Shown here piece by piece: positions 21,440-32,883 of a stretch of 64,000 bases of DNA; positions within the stretch are counted from its first letter, which is position 1; every line of letters begins with the position of its first letter. A model generated the notes under the pieces. The model did not search any database, had not been told where the DNA came from, and worked only from the letters and a program-made list of their open reading frames with translations. The position numbers and the translations under genes were made by a program. Source of the DNA: Lepisosteus oculatus (taxonomy: Eukaryota; Chordata; Actinopteri; Semionotiformes; Lepisosteidae); contig NC_090699.1 in assembly GCF_040954835.1 (NCBI RefSeq), positions 14,067,817-14,131,816 on the forward strand, in the 5' to 3' direction.

Positions 21440-22033
21440 AGGAGTAATAATAATAATAATAATAATAATTGCTTACACTTATATAGCGCTTTTCTGGACA
21501 CTCCACTCAAAGCGCTTTACAGGTAATGGGGACTCCCCTCCACCACCACCAATGTGCAGCATCCACCTGGATGATGCGACGGCAGCCATAGTGCGCCAGA
21601 ACGCTCACCACACATCAGCTATCAGTGGGGAGGAGAGCAGAGTAATGTAGCCAATTCATAGATGGGGATTATTAGGAGGCCATGATTGGTAAGGGCCAAT
21701 TGGAAATTTGGCCAGGACACCGGGGTACACCCCTACTCTTTTCGAGAAACGCCCTGGGATTTTTAATGACCACAGAGAGTCAGGACCTCGGTTTTACGTC
21801 TCATCCGAAGGACGGCGCCTGTTTACAGTATAGTGTCCCCATCACTATACTGGGGCATTAGGACCCACATGGACCACAGGGTGAGCGCCCCCTGCTGGCC
21901 CCACTAACACCTCTTCCAGCAGCAACCTTAGTCTTTCCCAGGAGGTCTCTCATCCAGGTACTGACCAGGCTCACACCTGCTTAGCTTCAGTGGGTTGCCA
22001 GTTGTGAGTTGCAGGGTGATATGGCTGCTGGCT
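21440..22033 (-). mobile_element. SINE3-like element with (TAA)n tail, best preserved copy
   Basis: On the minus strand: a 5S rRNA-like head (22,033 to about 21,915) with CAGCAGCCATATCACCCTGC, GAAGCTAAGCAGG, CCTGGTCAGTACCTGGATGA and GAGACCTCCTGGGAA; a body of about 350 bp; then the tail GTAAAGCGCTTTGAGTGGAG, AAAAGCGCTATATAAG and (ATT)n at 21,446-21,470. The A- and C-box regions of the 5S promoter are recognisable. Confidence 0.85.
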
Positions 22034-22228
22034 GCTGGATGATGCGACGGCAGCCATAGTGCGCCAGAACGCTCACCACACATCAGCTATCAGTGGGGAG
22101 GAGAGCAGAGTAATGTAGCCAATTCATAGATGGGGATTATTAGGAGGCCATGATTGGTAAGGGCCAATTGGAAATTTGGCCAGGACACCGGGGTACACCC
22201 CTACTCTTTTCGAGAAGCGCCCTGGGAG
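22034..22228 (-). repeat. Partial duplicate of the SINE3 body
   Basis: Near-perfect direct copy of about 21,570-21,754 placed right after the SINE3 head, ending at CGCCCTGGGA. It probably arose in the rearrangement that built the adjoining palindrome. Confidence 0.8.
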
Positions 22229-22865
22229 GAGTCTTACTCCTCCAGACAAGGCCTCTCTGGAGCAGCCCAGCACAGATCTTGATGAAGGAAGGGGAAGAGG
22301 CCTGTGATGAGAGTATCTGTATGTGATCATGCTGAGTTCTTGTGTCCTGCCCACAGGGTGACAGACTTATTAGGGGTGAAGTAAAAGTATCTAAATACAC
22401 ACTGTAGTTTTAGTGACTGAATTCTAAAATAAATGAAGACTGCAATATCAATATCTGTACCTTCGCACCTTCTGTACCGAGATTGTTACAGAAAACATAC
22501 AGATGTTATAACAATGGAGTGTGTCAAGTATTCTGTGTGCACTGTGAGTCCATTTTGCACATTTTGCTGACAAACAGGAAAAAAAAGTCAGGTTTGTCCA
22601 AGTATTGTGTGTTGTGCAAGAATTGGCACCCTCACGCAGGGCAGTGAACATAAACAGTTGGGTTCTGGGAAATCCGTGTCAATCTGTATTGTCTGGGGGA
22701 CTTTCTGTGTCTGGGGTGGGGAGTTGAATCAGGTCTGCTCTCTCTCCTCCTTCACATTCACTTCCAGAGAGCTTTGGAACAAAGTGACCTGTAAGAGAAA
22801 GCTGTTCGAATTTCACTGTGGGAAAGAGAAACTCAGGAGGAAAGAGGTAAGACAATTTCAAACAT
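22229..22865 (+). repeat. Inverted copy of the ENDOD1 upstream block with an orphan exon
   Basis: 22,229-22,455 mirrors 20,210-20,433 and 22,458-22,865 mirrors about 19,400-19,790; the sequence between them is deleted. The 79-bp exon-like block at 22,768-22,846 keeps both splice sites (CTTCCAG and GAG|GTAAGAC), but no ENDOD1-like gene follows it. Confidence 0.7.
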
Positions 22866-23015
22866 CTCAGGATGAACATACAAACTCCACATAGACAGCA
22901 CACAAGGACCAGAACTGAACCCAGGGCCCCAGCGCTGTGAGGCAGCAATGCCCACCACTGTGCCACAATGGCACCCACCTAATTAGTGATAGGCCTTCCA
23001 TTAACATTGCAAGTA
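22866..23015 (+). repeat. Partial family X repeat with the empty LTR site
   Basis: Direct copy of about 20,797-20,912 joined to 21,375-21,413. It contains the pre-insertion sequence for the solo LTR at 20,913 (CCTAA at 22,978-22,982). Confidence 0.8.
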
Positions 23016-24650
23016 AACCAGTCAGTGAAAGACCCTGTCAGGGATGAAGACAAGGCCAAGGAACCAGCTGAACAAACCTTTTCTTCTCCCTGGAAAGGTG
23101 ACAGCAATCAGAGCTGAGAATAAATGCCAGGAGGACTGTAATCCCCAAATGGTCTGCTTTCTTTCCCTCAAATCAATAAAAACTTTTGTACACCCATGTG
23201 ACATAACTGCTAATGGAACGTCTTTTCAAAATATTACAGAAACGCAACAACCGTTCTAGATTTGAGCCAAACATTTTATTTCTTGGAACAATGCACAGAA
23301 GAAAAGGAAATATAGCCCCAATTGTACCCCACCTCTCCCAGCCCATCATCCCCACCATCAAGGTGACCCCCCTATTGTTGGTACCCAACAATAGTGGTAC
23401 CCCAGACAATCGGAGGAGTCCAAGCCCCTCTGCTCAGCCGCAGAAGGAGGAGATACAGAGATACAAGGAAAGCAGAAGGGTTTTATTCTAATTCCTGCCC
23501 AAATCCACCACCACAGTGTCCCTGCACCCCCACACAGCTGGTCCGGAAACAACACCGTGTGCAGTTCACTGAGGTAACAGTCCACCAGAAAGCCCATACT
23601 TACCACTTCTACTGTAAAAAGAGCTTTGTCTTTATTACAGCAACTTTGTCAAGCTGGAGTCTTCTTCTCCAGCCTCCACTGACACAGCTTGAGATCAAAG
23701 GTCAGGGAAGGCAGGTCATTGAATGCAGGTTGAGCCTAAGGCCTGGCTCAGCAGCTCTCCTCCTGCTTCTGTGCTGAAGGAAAGCGCAGCAGGCGAAGAA
23801 TGTACAGGAACGTACAGGAACGTACGGCAAAGGCAGATTTCCAAATCTCTGATCCTAAAAACTAGGGAAAGGGAATGTCCGAAATTGTGACCATTCTTGT
23901 TGTCTCAATAAAGCTTCAACCAGCATCTCCATACCTAATGGGACCAATAAAGAGGGCAGCTCACTAACTCTGATTTTGGTTGCTTGAGGTGTTTCTGGTT
24001 GCGAGTTTCAATTTCTGCTTGAATAAAGTCTTTCCGAGAGAAAGATTTAAGTAGTAGATACTGTAGATGGGTAGAATCAAACAAAATCTGGGGAGAGAAG
24101 GAGTTTGTTGATTAGCCACAGCTGTCCTGGCTAATGAACGCCTAACGACAAGCCACAGCTGTGGGGGCCCTTAAAGACACACTGAGTACCTCCCCGGAGG
24201 GACGAGCAGATCCCCGCAAGGGGAGAATCTTCCAGTGACAGGCCCACAGGGGACTCTCCGGTGGGGAGAGAGCTTCAAGGCCGTTGGTTTTTTGTTTTCA
24301 TTTTCTTTTCTTTTCAGCGTGTCCCGCGGTGTACCTCCACGGGGGCAGGCTGACCTTTTCTCCCACTGTCCTGCCATGAACCTTTGGGTTGATAGGGTAA
24401 GACCAGCCTGGGCGCTTCTATGCCCCCTGAAACAGGGGCGGTCCAGTCTGCACCTGTCTTTTTCCTTTTAAATTGTTTTTTCCCTTTCTTGTGTTTTTTG
24501 TGGTTTCTGCTAGCCTCACGCTGGTACCTCCGCCCCCTCAGAAGGGGCATTGACTTTTACTGGCGTTCGCCGCGGCTCCTCCCACTCTCGCACTGCCACA
24601 CCGCCAAGCGCCTGCGGACAAGTTCCAACATAGACTTACAGCAGCGCGAT
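23016..24650. other. Intergenic DNA, nothing firmly recognised
   Basis: No conserved coding exon was recognised. Plus-strand AATAAAG words occur near 23,910, 23,945 and 24,024. About 24,130-24,640 is C/T-rich and GC-rich and reads like regulatory or LTR DNA (CCTTAAAGACACACTGAG), but ends and duplications could not be found. A short tandem GTACAGGAAC occurs near 23,805-23,825. Confidence 0.35.
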
Positions 24651-25790
24651 CTACACTAGCGCTCTGGACGCACCAGGGGAAACTGTTTCTCTGTTTCTCT
24701 GGTGATTTTTCAAGCTGCTTGACTGGCTAAAACTCTTCCCGCACTGGCTGCAGCTGAACGGCTTCTCACCAGTGTGGACTCGCCGGTGCTCTTTCAAGTG
24801 GACGGCACAGCTGAAGCTCTTCCCAGACTGTGGGCAGCTGTGAACTCACTGGTGCCGCTTGAGGTCGTTCGAGTAAACAAAGCTCTTCCCACCCTGACCG
24901 CAGTCACAGGGCCGCTCCCCCGTGTGGATCCGCTCGTGGCCCTTCAGGATCCCGGAGTGGCCGAAGCTCTTCCCACACTCCCCGCGGGTGTGCAGCCGCT
25001 CCCCCTTGTGGACGCGCCGGTGCTTCTTCGAGCTGCTCGAGCCCCGCCCGCACTCACCGCGGGTGAAGGGCCGCTCGCCGATGTGGGTCCGCCGGTGCTC
25101 TCTCAAGGTGCAGCTGAAGCTCCTGCTGCACAGGCTGCAGCCGTAGGGCCGATCGCCCGTGTGGGTCTGCTGGTGCTTCTTCAAACTGCTCACGTGCGAA
25201 AAGCTCTTCCCGCACTGACTGCAGCTGAACGGTCTCTCCCCGGTGTGAAACTGCTGGTGCTCCTTCAGGCTGCTGGAGCGAGTGAACCTCTTCCCACACT
25301 GACTGCAGCTGAACGGCCTCTCATTCCGCGTATTAATCCTCACCGAGTCGGTCTTCCTCCCTCTCAGGCCCTGCTGCAGCTCGGTCTCCTCTTTAATATA
25401 CAATTTCTTGTATTAGCAATTTGTCTCTCAAAGATCCCTAATCGTTTGAGAAAACGAAACGAACACCCTTCAGAAAGCTAAGCTTTTACTCGAAGGCATC
25501 CTATGCTGTTAGGACGCAGACTCCACCGCCGCTGACCCCAGGAGGAGCCGCCTGTTCCCGGTCTGCTCCTGCCGCCGACTCCTTCTCCAACAGCCGGGAC
25601 CTCAGCGCTTCGGTCTCCTGCTTCACTCAGGCTGTTTCCACCTCCGGACGCGCCAATCCGCTGGCAAGCCGTGTGATTTCAAGCTCCGCCGATCTGCTCA
25701 GAGATGCCTCCGAAAGGCGGGCCAGTCGGTTCTGCAAAGCGACACCAGAATCGGACCCTAGAAGAGATCTGCAGCTTCGCCCCTCTGGGT
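24651..25790 (-). pseudogene. C2H2 zinc-finger pseudogene (third family member)
   Basis: On the minus strand, 25,403-24,651 encodes eight finger positions. It starts with YIKEETEL, the counterpart of HIKEENEL in genes A and B. Fingers 1-2 are intact ([21 protein letters not shown]-type). Later ones have lost key residues: Cys to Arg (TRGECGKSF), Cys to Gly (DCGQGGKSF), Cys to Ser (CPQSGKSF) and a final His to Arg. An in-frame TGA after LKRHQ ends finger 6. Upstream, about 25,790-25,510 encodes a helical segment (LSRSAELEITRLASGL), a TGA, then VKQETEALRSRLLEKES, matching the 5' exon of genes A and B. Sequence between this exon and the fingers is mostly missing. Multiple breaks make it non-functional. 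Confidence 0.8.
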
Positions 25791-25958
25791 TCGTAAATTA
25801 GAGACAGATTCCGACATCCCGAGTCTTTCCGACGCGATTCTGGTAGGACAGTGATCCGTCCCTGAAGCTGTGTCGTTGTCCTGAGCTTGCACCTTCGTCA
25901 CGCAGGTGACGTCATTCTGCCTTGTCACAGCGGCAACTCAGGTCAACCACCACTCAGC

Positions 25959-28900
25959 TTTTTTTTTATTATTTTTATTTTTGCTTAACAGAATAACAAA
26001 AATCACAATACAAACAAGAGGACATATAACAGTTCAAGACAAAAAGATCGTCAGGGGTACATATTACTACATAAATTCAAGTTATGAAAAAAGATTGAAC
26101 AAATTAAATAAAAATAATGTCCGCACCGCTTTCAGATTTTTGCACTTCAAAATAGTCTGCAAATACCCCCTTACATCCATTTTAAAATGCTCAAACAAAG
26201 GGGTCTTCCCAGACCACCTCATTTTATGTATATAATAAAGTGCCATTATAATAATTAAATTGATTACAAACGAATTTTTTACATTGTTTTCGATGGGGCT
26301 GAAACTTAACATAACATCTTTTTCATCAAAACAAATATCAATATTGGTTTCTTTTTTAATATAAGTTTACAACTTTTACCCTGGGACATGCTGAATAGTT
26401 TCAGGGTATTGGCACAAAAAACACATTTGTCATCTATATTATTTTTAAATTAAGAGTCTTAACTGGGTAAATTCGATGAATTCTTTTTTATGAAACCTCC
26501 TTAACCTTATCGGTTATACAATATTTATTGGGCATCATCCAAATATTTTTCCAGTCAATGCGTTTTCCAAATGAGGAATTCCAATATATTGTAACCGCAA
26601 GTACATTATCATTTTTCAACAGGGATCTGTCCCGATTGTAGTCCCGATTGTAGTCCCTCCTCCTTAAGGGCGTTCCGGCTCTTTCACTTCGGACCTGATT
26701 TTGTGCACCTGCCCCTTGTTCTAGACTCCTGCCAGCCCACCTTAAAAGCCAGGCGCTGACGTTAATCCGGGCTCTGCTCTGGTTTCCGCACCAGGCGAGT
26801 CCGGGACCTGGAAGCGCCTGGTCCCGTTAAGGTTTTATTTTCTGTTCCCGTTTCCCCTGCTGGTTCCGACCCGGTTCCTGTTTTTAATCTCCTGTTTTGG
26901 ATGGATCACCCGGCCATGGACTTTTCCCCTGTTTTTGGATTCTCCTTTGAAATTCTCCCTGGATCGTTTGCCTCGGCCACACCTCCCCCAAACACCAGCG
27001 CACCAAGGACACGCCCCCTGTCTTCATCCCCGTATCCTGCATGACTTTTCCCCCCTGTATTTCCTTCACTTTTCCTTGGATTGTGTCGTCCGCATAGGGT
27101 CCGGAAAGAACTGTATCGTTACAGGATCCCAAAAAATTGGTTATTCCATCCACAATTCAAAATGTCCTTTCCTTGTAGTCTAATGTGAGCTGTAAATTCT
27201 TCCAGCGTTTCTAAAGACTACCATTACAATTCCTTAAAAGAGTTAATATTTCCCCAGAAATCACATTAATTACAGTGAAATACTGATTCAAATGAATAGA
27301 AATATTGTATCTATTAACAAACTCGGTGTAACTATATATTTCACCACCAGCATTGATTAATTGTTTAATCCAAATTATACCATTCTTGACCCAATTTTAA
27401 AAAAATAAGGTTTTATGTCTAATTTTTATATATCTGTTGTTCCAAATAGTAAATCTATAAGGGGAGAAGTTATGTTCATACATAAGTGACCACGTTAGAA
27501 GTACTTGTTTATGAAAACTAGCAAGTTTCAAGGGGATTTCTCCAATGTCAAAGTTACACTTCAGTAAAAACTCTATACCCCCTACTTCTTGAAATATCAA
27601 ATTGGGGATTATATGCCATATACTTTGCTTATTTTTTAAATAGTTTTGTATCCATTTAATCTTAAAAGTAGCACTAGATGTCCTAAAATCTAAAACATTT
27701 AAGCCCCCTCCTGCCTGTGGACAACAATTAATCTCTTTTTTAAGATAATGGGGTTTATTCCTCCAGATAAATTTGAAAAGTTTAGAGTCACTTTTCCTAA
27801 TAATTGAAGGTGGTACATCCAGAACCAGCAAAGCACACACGAATCTAGATAAGCCCTCAGATTTAGACAAAAGTATTCGACCATTTAAAGAAAGGTCTCC
27901 TAACAACCATAAGTCAAGTTTTTTTCTCAAATGAATGCATAATTGGAGAAAAGTTTAGATCATTTCTAATTTTTGGATTTTTGGAAATCTTAGTACCAAG
28001 ATATTCAACTACATCTTTAACAGGAATATTACATATGGATGAGACATCACAATTCCCAAGAGCCATCAGTTCACATTTTTTTTAATTAAGAGAAGGACCA
28101 GAAACAGAGGAAAAAACCTTTATACACTTAATTGCCTTCTCAATCTCTGCATAGTTTCTTAAAAATAGCGTTGTGTCATCAGCTAATTGGGAACACTTAT
28201 CTCTCTAGCCTGTATTTGAATACCCTGAAACACATATCTTTGTATATGAATAGCCATAACTTGTGTGACCAGCAGGAATAAAAATGGGTTTATGGGACAT
28301 CGTCATCGAATTCCTCTACCAATTCTAAATCTATGAGAGGTTCCATGAGCCAATTTAACAGAGCTGTTACCCTGATTGTACAAAGTTCTAACTACCTTCT
28401 GAAAATACTCACCAAAGCCAAACAAAATTGAGAGTTTCAAAAATAAAAGATTGTTCAATTGTGTCAAAAGCCTTATAAAAATCCACAAATAGAATAAAGC
28501 TATCCTGACTTATAAGTTCACCCTAGTCTATAATGTCCAACGCCAATTGAATATTGTTACATATATGTCTTCCTTTCATAAAACCTGATTGTGACTCAGC
28601 AATAATTGAGTCAAGGCCTGTTTTCAGTCTCTCTGCTAAAACAGACGCTAGAATCATTATTAATTAAAGTGATAGGTCGCCAATTGTCTGTCAACAAATG
28701 ATCTTTATCTGGTTTTGGAATTATGGTTATTAAGCCCTGAGTCATTGAGCTTGGTAAAACTCCCTTGTCAATTGATTCCTTAAACACCAGAAGAAGAAAT
28801 TCAGCCAAATCAAAAGGTTTTATAAAATTCAGTGGTAAGGCCATCATTACCAGGAGATTTGTTAACCTTGAGCTTACTAATAACTTTCTTAAAAAATGGA

Positions 28901-29591
28901 TATCTCTTCATCACAGATGACTTTAAACCCTTCATCTATAGTTTTAAAGTCTTCTTTTAATGAATTCGGAAAATCACACATTTTATCCATAGAACATGCC
29001 TTACTAGTATATAACTTACAATAAAAATCTGATACATATCTTGAAATTGCTACAGGATTTTGAGTTTCACAGCCATCTATATTAAGTTTACTAAGTGATG
29101 TATAATCTCCATTCTTTTTTTCCAAATTATAAAAGTGTTTTGAGTTTTTTTCACCTTCCTTCAGCCATCGTTTTCTGGATCTAACAAAAGCTCCTTTTGC
29201 TTTTTCTATGTATAGTTCATCCAGCTCAGCTTGCAGTCCAACTAATTTACAAGTATCTGCTTGATTGGTATTGCTGTCATCAGTAAGATCACAAAGTGCC
29301 TTAATAACGTCCTCTTCCTTTTAATGTTTTATTAGAACGTCCAGCTTCTTAACTTCTTTTTATGGCAATTAATCTTATCTTATACTTCATAAATTCCCAG
29401 TTTGGGCTATATGAATTTGTTAATTGAGCTCGCCTCCAATGTGTTTGTGTAATTTCCTTAATTTCCATTTTAAAGCTGTCATTTTCCAAAATCCTATTAT
29501 TAAGTTTTGTGTGATTGCAAAGTAAAAGTCTTTTAACCTTCATCCAAGAACGACATTGTTTCAACATAAAAGACCCCCCACCCCCACCCAA
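25959..29591 (-). mobile_element. 5'-truncated L1/Tx1-like LINE, degenerate
   Basis: On the minus strand the element runs from ~29,591 to a T/A-rich 3' end at 25,959. Translated pieces in several frames fit ORF2: RSWMKVKRLLLCNHTKLNN and WRRAQLTNSYS (before the reverse transcriptase); GLITIIPKPDKD followed by DNWRPITLIN (reverse transcriptase core); LDLWLLGDLSLNGRILLSK and FIWRNKPHYLKK (after it); KMRWSGKTPLFEHFKMDV near the end. The endonuclease domain is absent, so the copy is 5'-truncated. Stops and frameshifts break the frame throughout, and a solo LTR (26,628-27,123) lies inside. Confidence 0.85.
26628..27123. mobile_element. Solo LTR nested in the L1, 5-bp duplication GGATC
   Basis: 496 bp from TGTCCCGATTG to TATCGTTACA, flanked by GGATC at 26,623-26,627 and 27,124-27,128. 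It shares CCTCCTTAAGGGCGTTCC, GCCTCGGCCACACCTCCCC and CGCATAGGGTCCGGAAAGAA with 20,913-21,374. The first ~14 bases are locally duplicated (CCGATTGTAGTCCCGATTG). It inserted after the L1 did. Confidence 0.8.
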
Positions 29592-29939
29592 ACCTCAACC
29601 TTATTCTTGGTAACCCGCGAAGTTTAAAAAGGTTACGAGGGAGAGGTCACGAAGGAGCAATGAGAAGTACACTATTCCTTGTACCAGTTATAGTTTAATG
29701 TCATTCATATAACATTCAGAAGAATAACTCATACAGGTGACTATGCTACAGGACAAATGCACTATTGACAAAGCAGTTTGAATCAACAAATCTAACACAA
29801 TAAAACCTTCAGTTCTGGTTGGATTTACTGAAGCAGATTCGGGAGGACTGAAACGTCTCTGGTGATTACGTGGAAGAAACATTAGATAAGATTTTGCCTT
29901 CTCAAAATAATAGAAGTATATATCTTTCACCATATCTTT
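29592..29939. other. Intergenic DNA, nothing recognised
   Basis: AT-rich sequence between the truncated end of the L1 and the short repeat at 29,940. No coding or repeat signal was recognised. Confidence 0.4.
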
Positions 29940-30184
29940 TGTAACGCTTACGGCCACCAACGAGCGTGTAAGAGCTGGCTTACCAGAGCGGTGACGTCAC
30001 CGCCCTTCCCTGTGATAGCAGGGCCCACAGCCGCTGGGCTGGGGGGGAGATCTCTCTTTAGCTCAACAGGCTGGGTCCCTGTTGAGTGACGCTGGAGGCC
30101 CGGGTTCGAGGCCCCGACGGTGGGGGGGGCCGACCTGATGCAGGCAGCAGGCGAGGGCGCCCACGTGAACCCTGTAGCGTTGCA
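29940..30184 (+). mobile_element. Short TGTAACGC-ended repeat, 4-bp duplication CTTT
   Basis: Starts TGTAACGC, ends GCGTTGCA, flanked by CTTT at 29,936-29,939 and 30,185-30,188. It contains GCGGTGACGTCACCGC, a perfect palindrome around the CRE core TGACGTCA (29,992-29,999), and a tRNA-like segment TTAGCTCAACAGG..GGTTCGAGGCC. Same family as 10,341-10,561 and 44,005-44,248. Confidence 0.7.
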
Positions 30185-30317
30185 CTTTTAATTTGGTGCA
30201 TTTACGTGATTTCTATTTGATTCATTGCAACGGCATTTACTGAAACCCAACGGATCTTCAACAATTCTGGTTTCCTTATATCGCCTTGGAACTTTGACGA
30301 CAGATGAGAGATGATCA

Positions 30318-32870
30318 GCCCTTCCCCCCCTTGGCAGATCAGATCCCAACCTTGCCCTGTTTACACCACTATACACGCCTATTGTCCAGCGCTAACCTGC
30401 GACCATGAGGACTTTGAGGTGATGGTCTTAGGAGGCTATGGAGGATCTACGTGGTGCTCTGGAAGTTACCGACTGGGATGTGCTGTGCGAGCCACATGGG
30501 GACGACACAGACAGCATGGTGGACCGTGTCACTGACTACATTAACGTCTGTGTAGACAACACCATCCCCACCAAAGACGTACACTGCTTTCCCAATAACA
30601 AACCCTGGATCACCAGCGACCTGAAGGCTCTTCTGAATGACAAGAAGAGAGCCTTTAGGAGGGGGGACAGGGAGGAGGTCAGGCGTGTACAGAGGGAACT
30701 AAAGCAGAAGTTAAGAGAGAGCAAGGACGCCTACAGGAGGAAGGTAGAGGACAAGCTGCAAAGGAATAGGGTGAGAGATGTATGGAGCAGCATGACAGAG
30801 ATCACTGGTTTCAAACAGGCTGGAGGTGTAACAGAGGGGAACCTGGAGATGGCCAACAGGCTGAACCAGTCCTTTAACAGGTTTGATTCAGGGCCCTCTG
30901 TGGCTCAACACCCATCCCCCCACAGCCACACGCTCCCTAAGCCCTCACAGCTGCGACTGCCCAACACCTCCTCCATCCCCCCACAATCATGGCCGCCTAC
31001 AGCTACGACCCCCAACAGCTACTCACCCCGCCATCCCCTGCAGCTGCCATTCTCCAACACCTCCACCATTAACACCTGCAGCACCTACAGCGCTCTGAGC
31101 ACCATCCCCCAGGCCAGGCTGACCATCATGGCTGACCAGGTGAAGAAGGAGCTGAAGAGGCTGCACCAGGGTAAGGCCACAGGACCAGACAACGTCTGTC
31201 CCAGAGTTCTGAGGGCCTGTGCTGATCAGCTGAGTGAAGTGCTCCAGCGACTGTTCAACCTGAGCCTGCGCTTGGAGAGAATCCCTGTGCTCTGGAAGAC
31301 ATCATGCCTGGTTCCGGTACCAAAGAAAGGGTGCCCCTCTGTCCTCAACGACTACAGACCACTTGCACTGACTTCTCACGTCATGAAGACACTGGAGAGG
31401 CTGGTCTTATCCCACCTGAGACCCCCGGTTAGCTCATCACTGGACACCCTACAGTTCGCCTACCAGCCCAGTGTTGGTGTGGAGGATGCGATCATCTACA
31501 TGCTGCAAGGGGCCTACTCACACCTGGACAGGGCTGGCAACACCGTAAGGATCATGTTTTTTTACTTCTCCAGTGCCTTCAATACCATCCAGCCCTTACT
31601 ACTAAGGAGGAAGCTGGAAGAGATGCAAGTTGATGCCTCCATGATCTCATGGATCACTGACTACCTGACAGGCAGACCACAGTCTGTGAGACTGCAGAAC
31701 TGTGTGTCTGAACAGGTAGTGAGTAACACAGGGGCTCCTCAGGGGACGGTTCTTTCTCCATTACTCTTCACTCTCTATACTTTGGACTTTAAGTACAACT
31801 CAAAGTCATGCCACCTGCAGACATACTCAGACGGCTCTGCAATTGTGGGATGTATAGAAGGTGGGCAGGAGGCAGAGTACAGATTAACAGCTTTGTGGAG
31901 TGGTGTGGGGAAACATGGCAAAGACTAAGGAGTTGGTGATAGACTTCAGGAGGAAGAGGGTCCAACCTACTTCTGTCTGCATCCATGGGAGTGGCATGGA
32001 GATAGTTGATTCACACAAGTACCTGGGAGTGCACATCGACGATAGACTGGAATGGTCTAAGAACATCGAGGCCATCTATAAGAAGGGACCATTGCCGACT
32101 TTACTTCTTGAGGAGGCTCAGGTCCTTCAATGTGTGTAGTAAGATGCTACATATGTTCTATCAGTCGGTGGTGGCGAGCGTCATTTTCTACGCAGTGGTG
32201 TGCTGGGGCTCTGGGATTAGAGCAGTGGATTCTAACAGGCTGAACAAGCTCATCAGGAGAGCAAGCTCTGTCATTGGGTCTGACCTGGACCCCCTGGAGG
32301 TAGTGGCTGAGAGGAGAATGATGTCCAAACTAGAGGCCATCATGGACAACATCTCCCATCCCCTCTATGACAGGCTTGCAGGAATGAAGAGCACGTTCAG
32401 CAATAGACTGATTCATCCACGGTGCGACAGGGAGCGCTACAGGAGGTCATTCTTGCCTTCTGCCATAAGACTGTACAACGCATCCACCTTGCGTCTGGCA
32501 GAGGCAACATTGACAGTGACCTGTTTCTGGACTGAACAGTAAACTGCTACATCTGTTCTTTTTCTTTTCCCGTTTACAACCGTGTTTGTGCAATATATGC
32601 CAGGGACCCGTGCAATACATTTATATTTATATTTATATCTATATTTACATCTATATATTCATATGTGCAATACGATGTTTCTGCATACTGTTCTGTTCTA
32701 GTTTGTTCTTTGTGTGTCCTGGACTGTGAGTAACTCTTTTAGTGCACTTCTCACTGTACTGATTGTATTGTATTATTATTATTATTATTGTATCATTCGT
32801 TTCACTGTGGGTGTGTTGTCTGTGTTAAGCTGCTGTTGCACTGCAACGGGATCAATAAAGTATCTCTCTA
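30318..32870 (+). mobile_element. CR1/L2-like LINE, 5'-truncated, catalytically dead
   Basis: The element starts within the endonuclease end (homology to the copy at 49,040-52,390 begins at GCCCTTCCCC). A long frame at 30,438-31,928 covers the linker and most of the reverse transcriptase: KATGPDNVCPRVLRAC, YRPLALTSHVMKTLERLVL, APQGTVLSPLLFTLYT. Motif A reads FFYFSSAFNT with Tyr (31,563-31,565) in place of the catalytic Asp. Motif C reads YSDG with Gly (31,833-31,835) in place of the second Asp. A frameshift near 31,928 separates the C-terminal part (RRASSVIGSDLDPLEVV). The 3' end GGGATCAATAAAGTATCTCT is family-typical and abuts the foldback element. Confidence 0.88.
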
Positions 32871-32883
32871 TGACGGGTCGGAC

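Noticed and set aside
21915-22033. Possible genuine 5S rRNA gene
   Set aside because: It is diverged from 5S rRNA, continues into a SINE body and tail, and recurs in other copies, so it is a SINE head.
30060-30115. Possible tRNA gene from A- and B-box-like words
   Set aside because: No cloverleaf could be drawn. The words lie inside a repeat family with TGTAACGC ends that recurs three more times.
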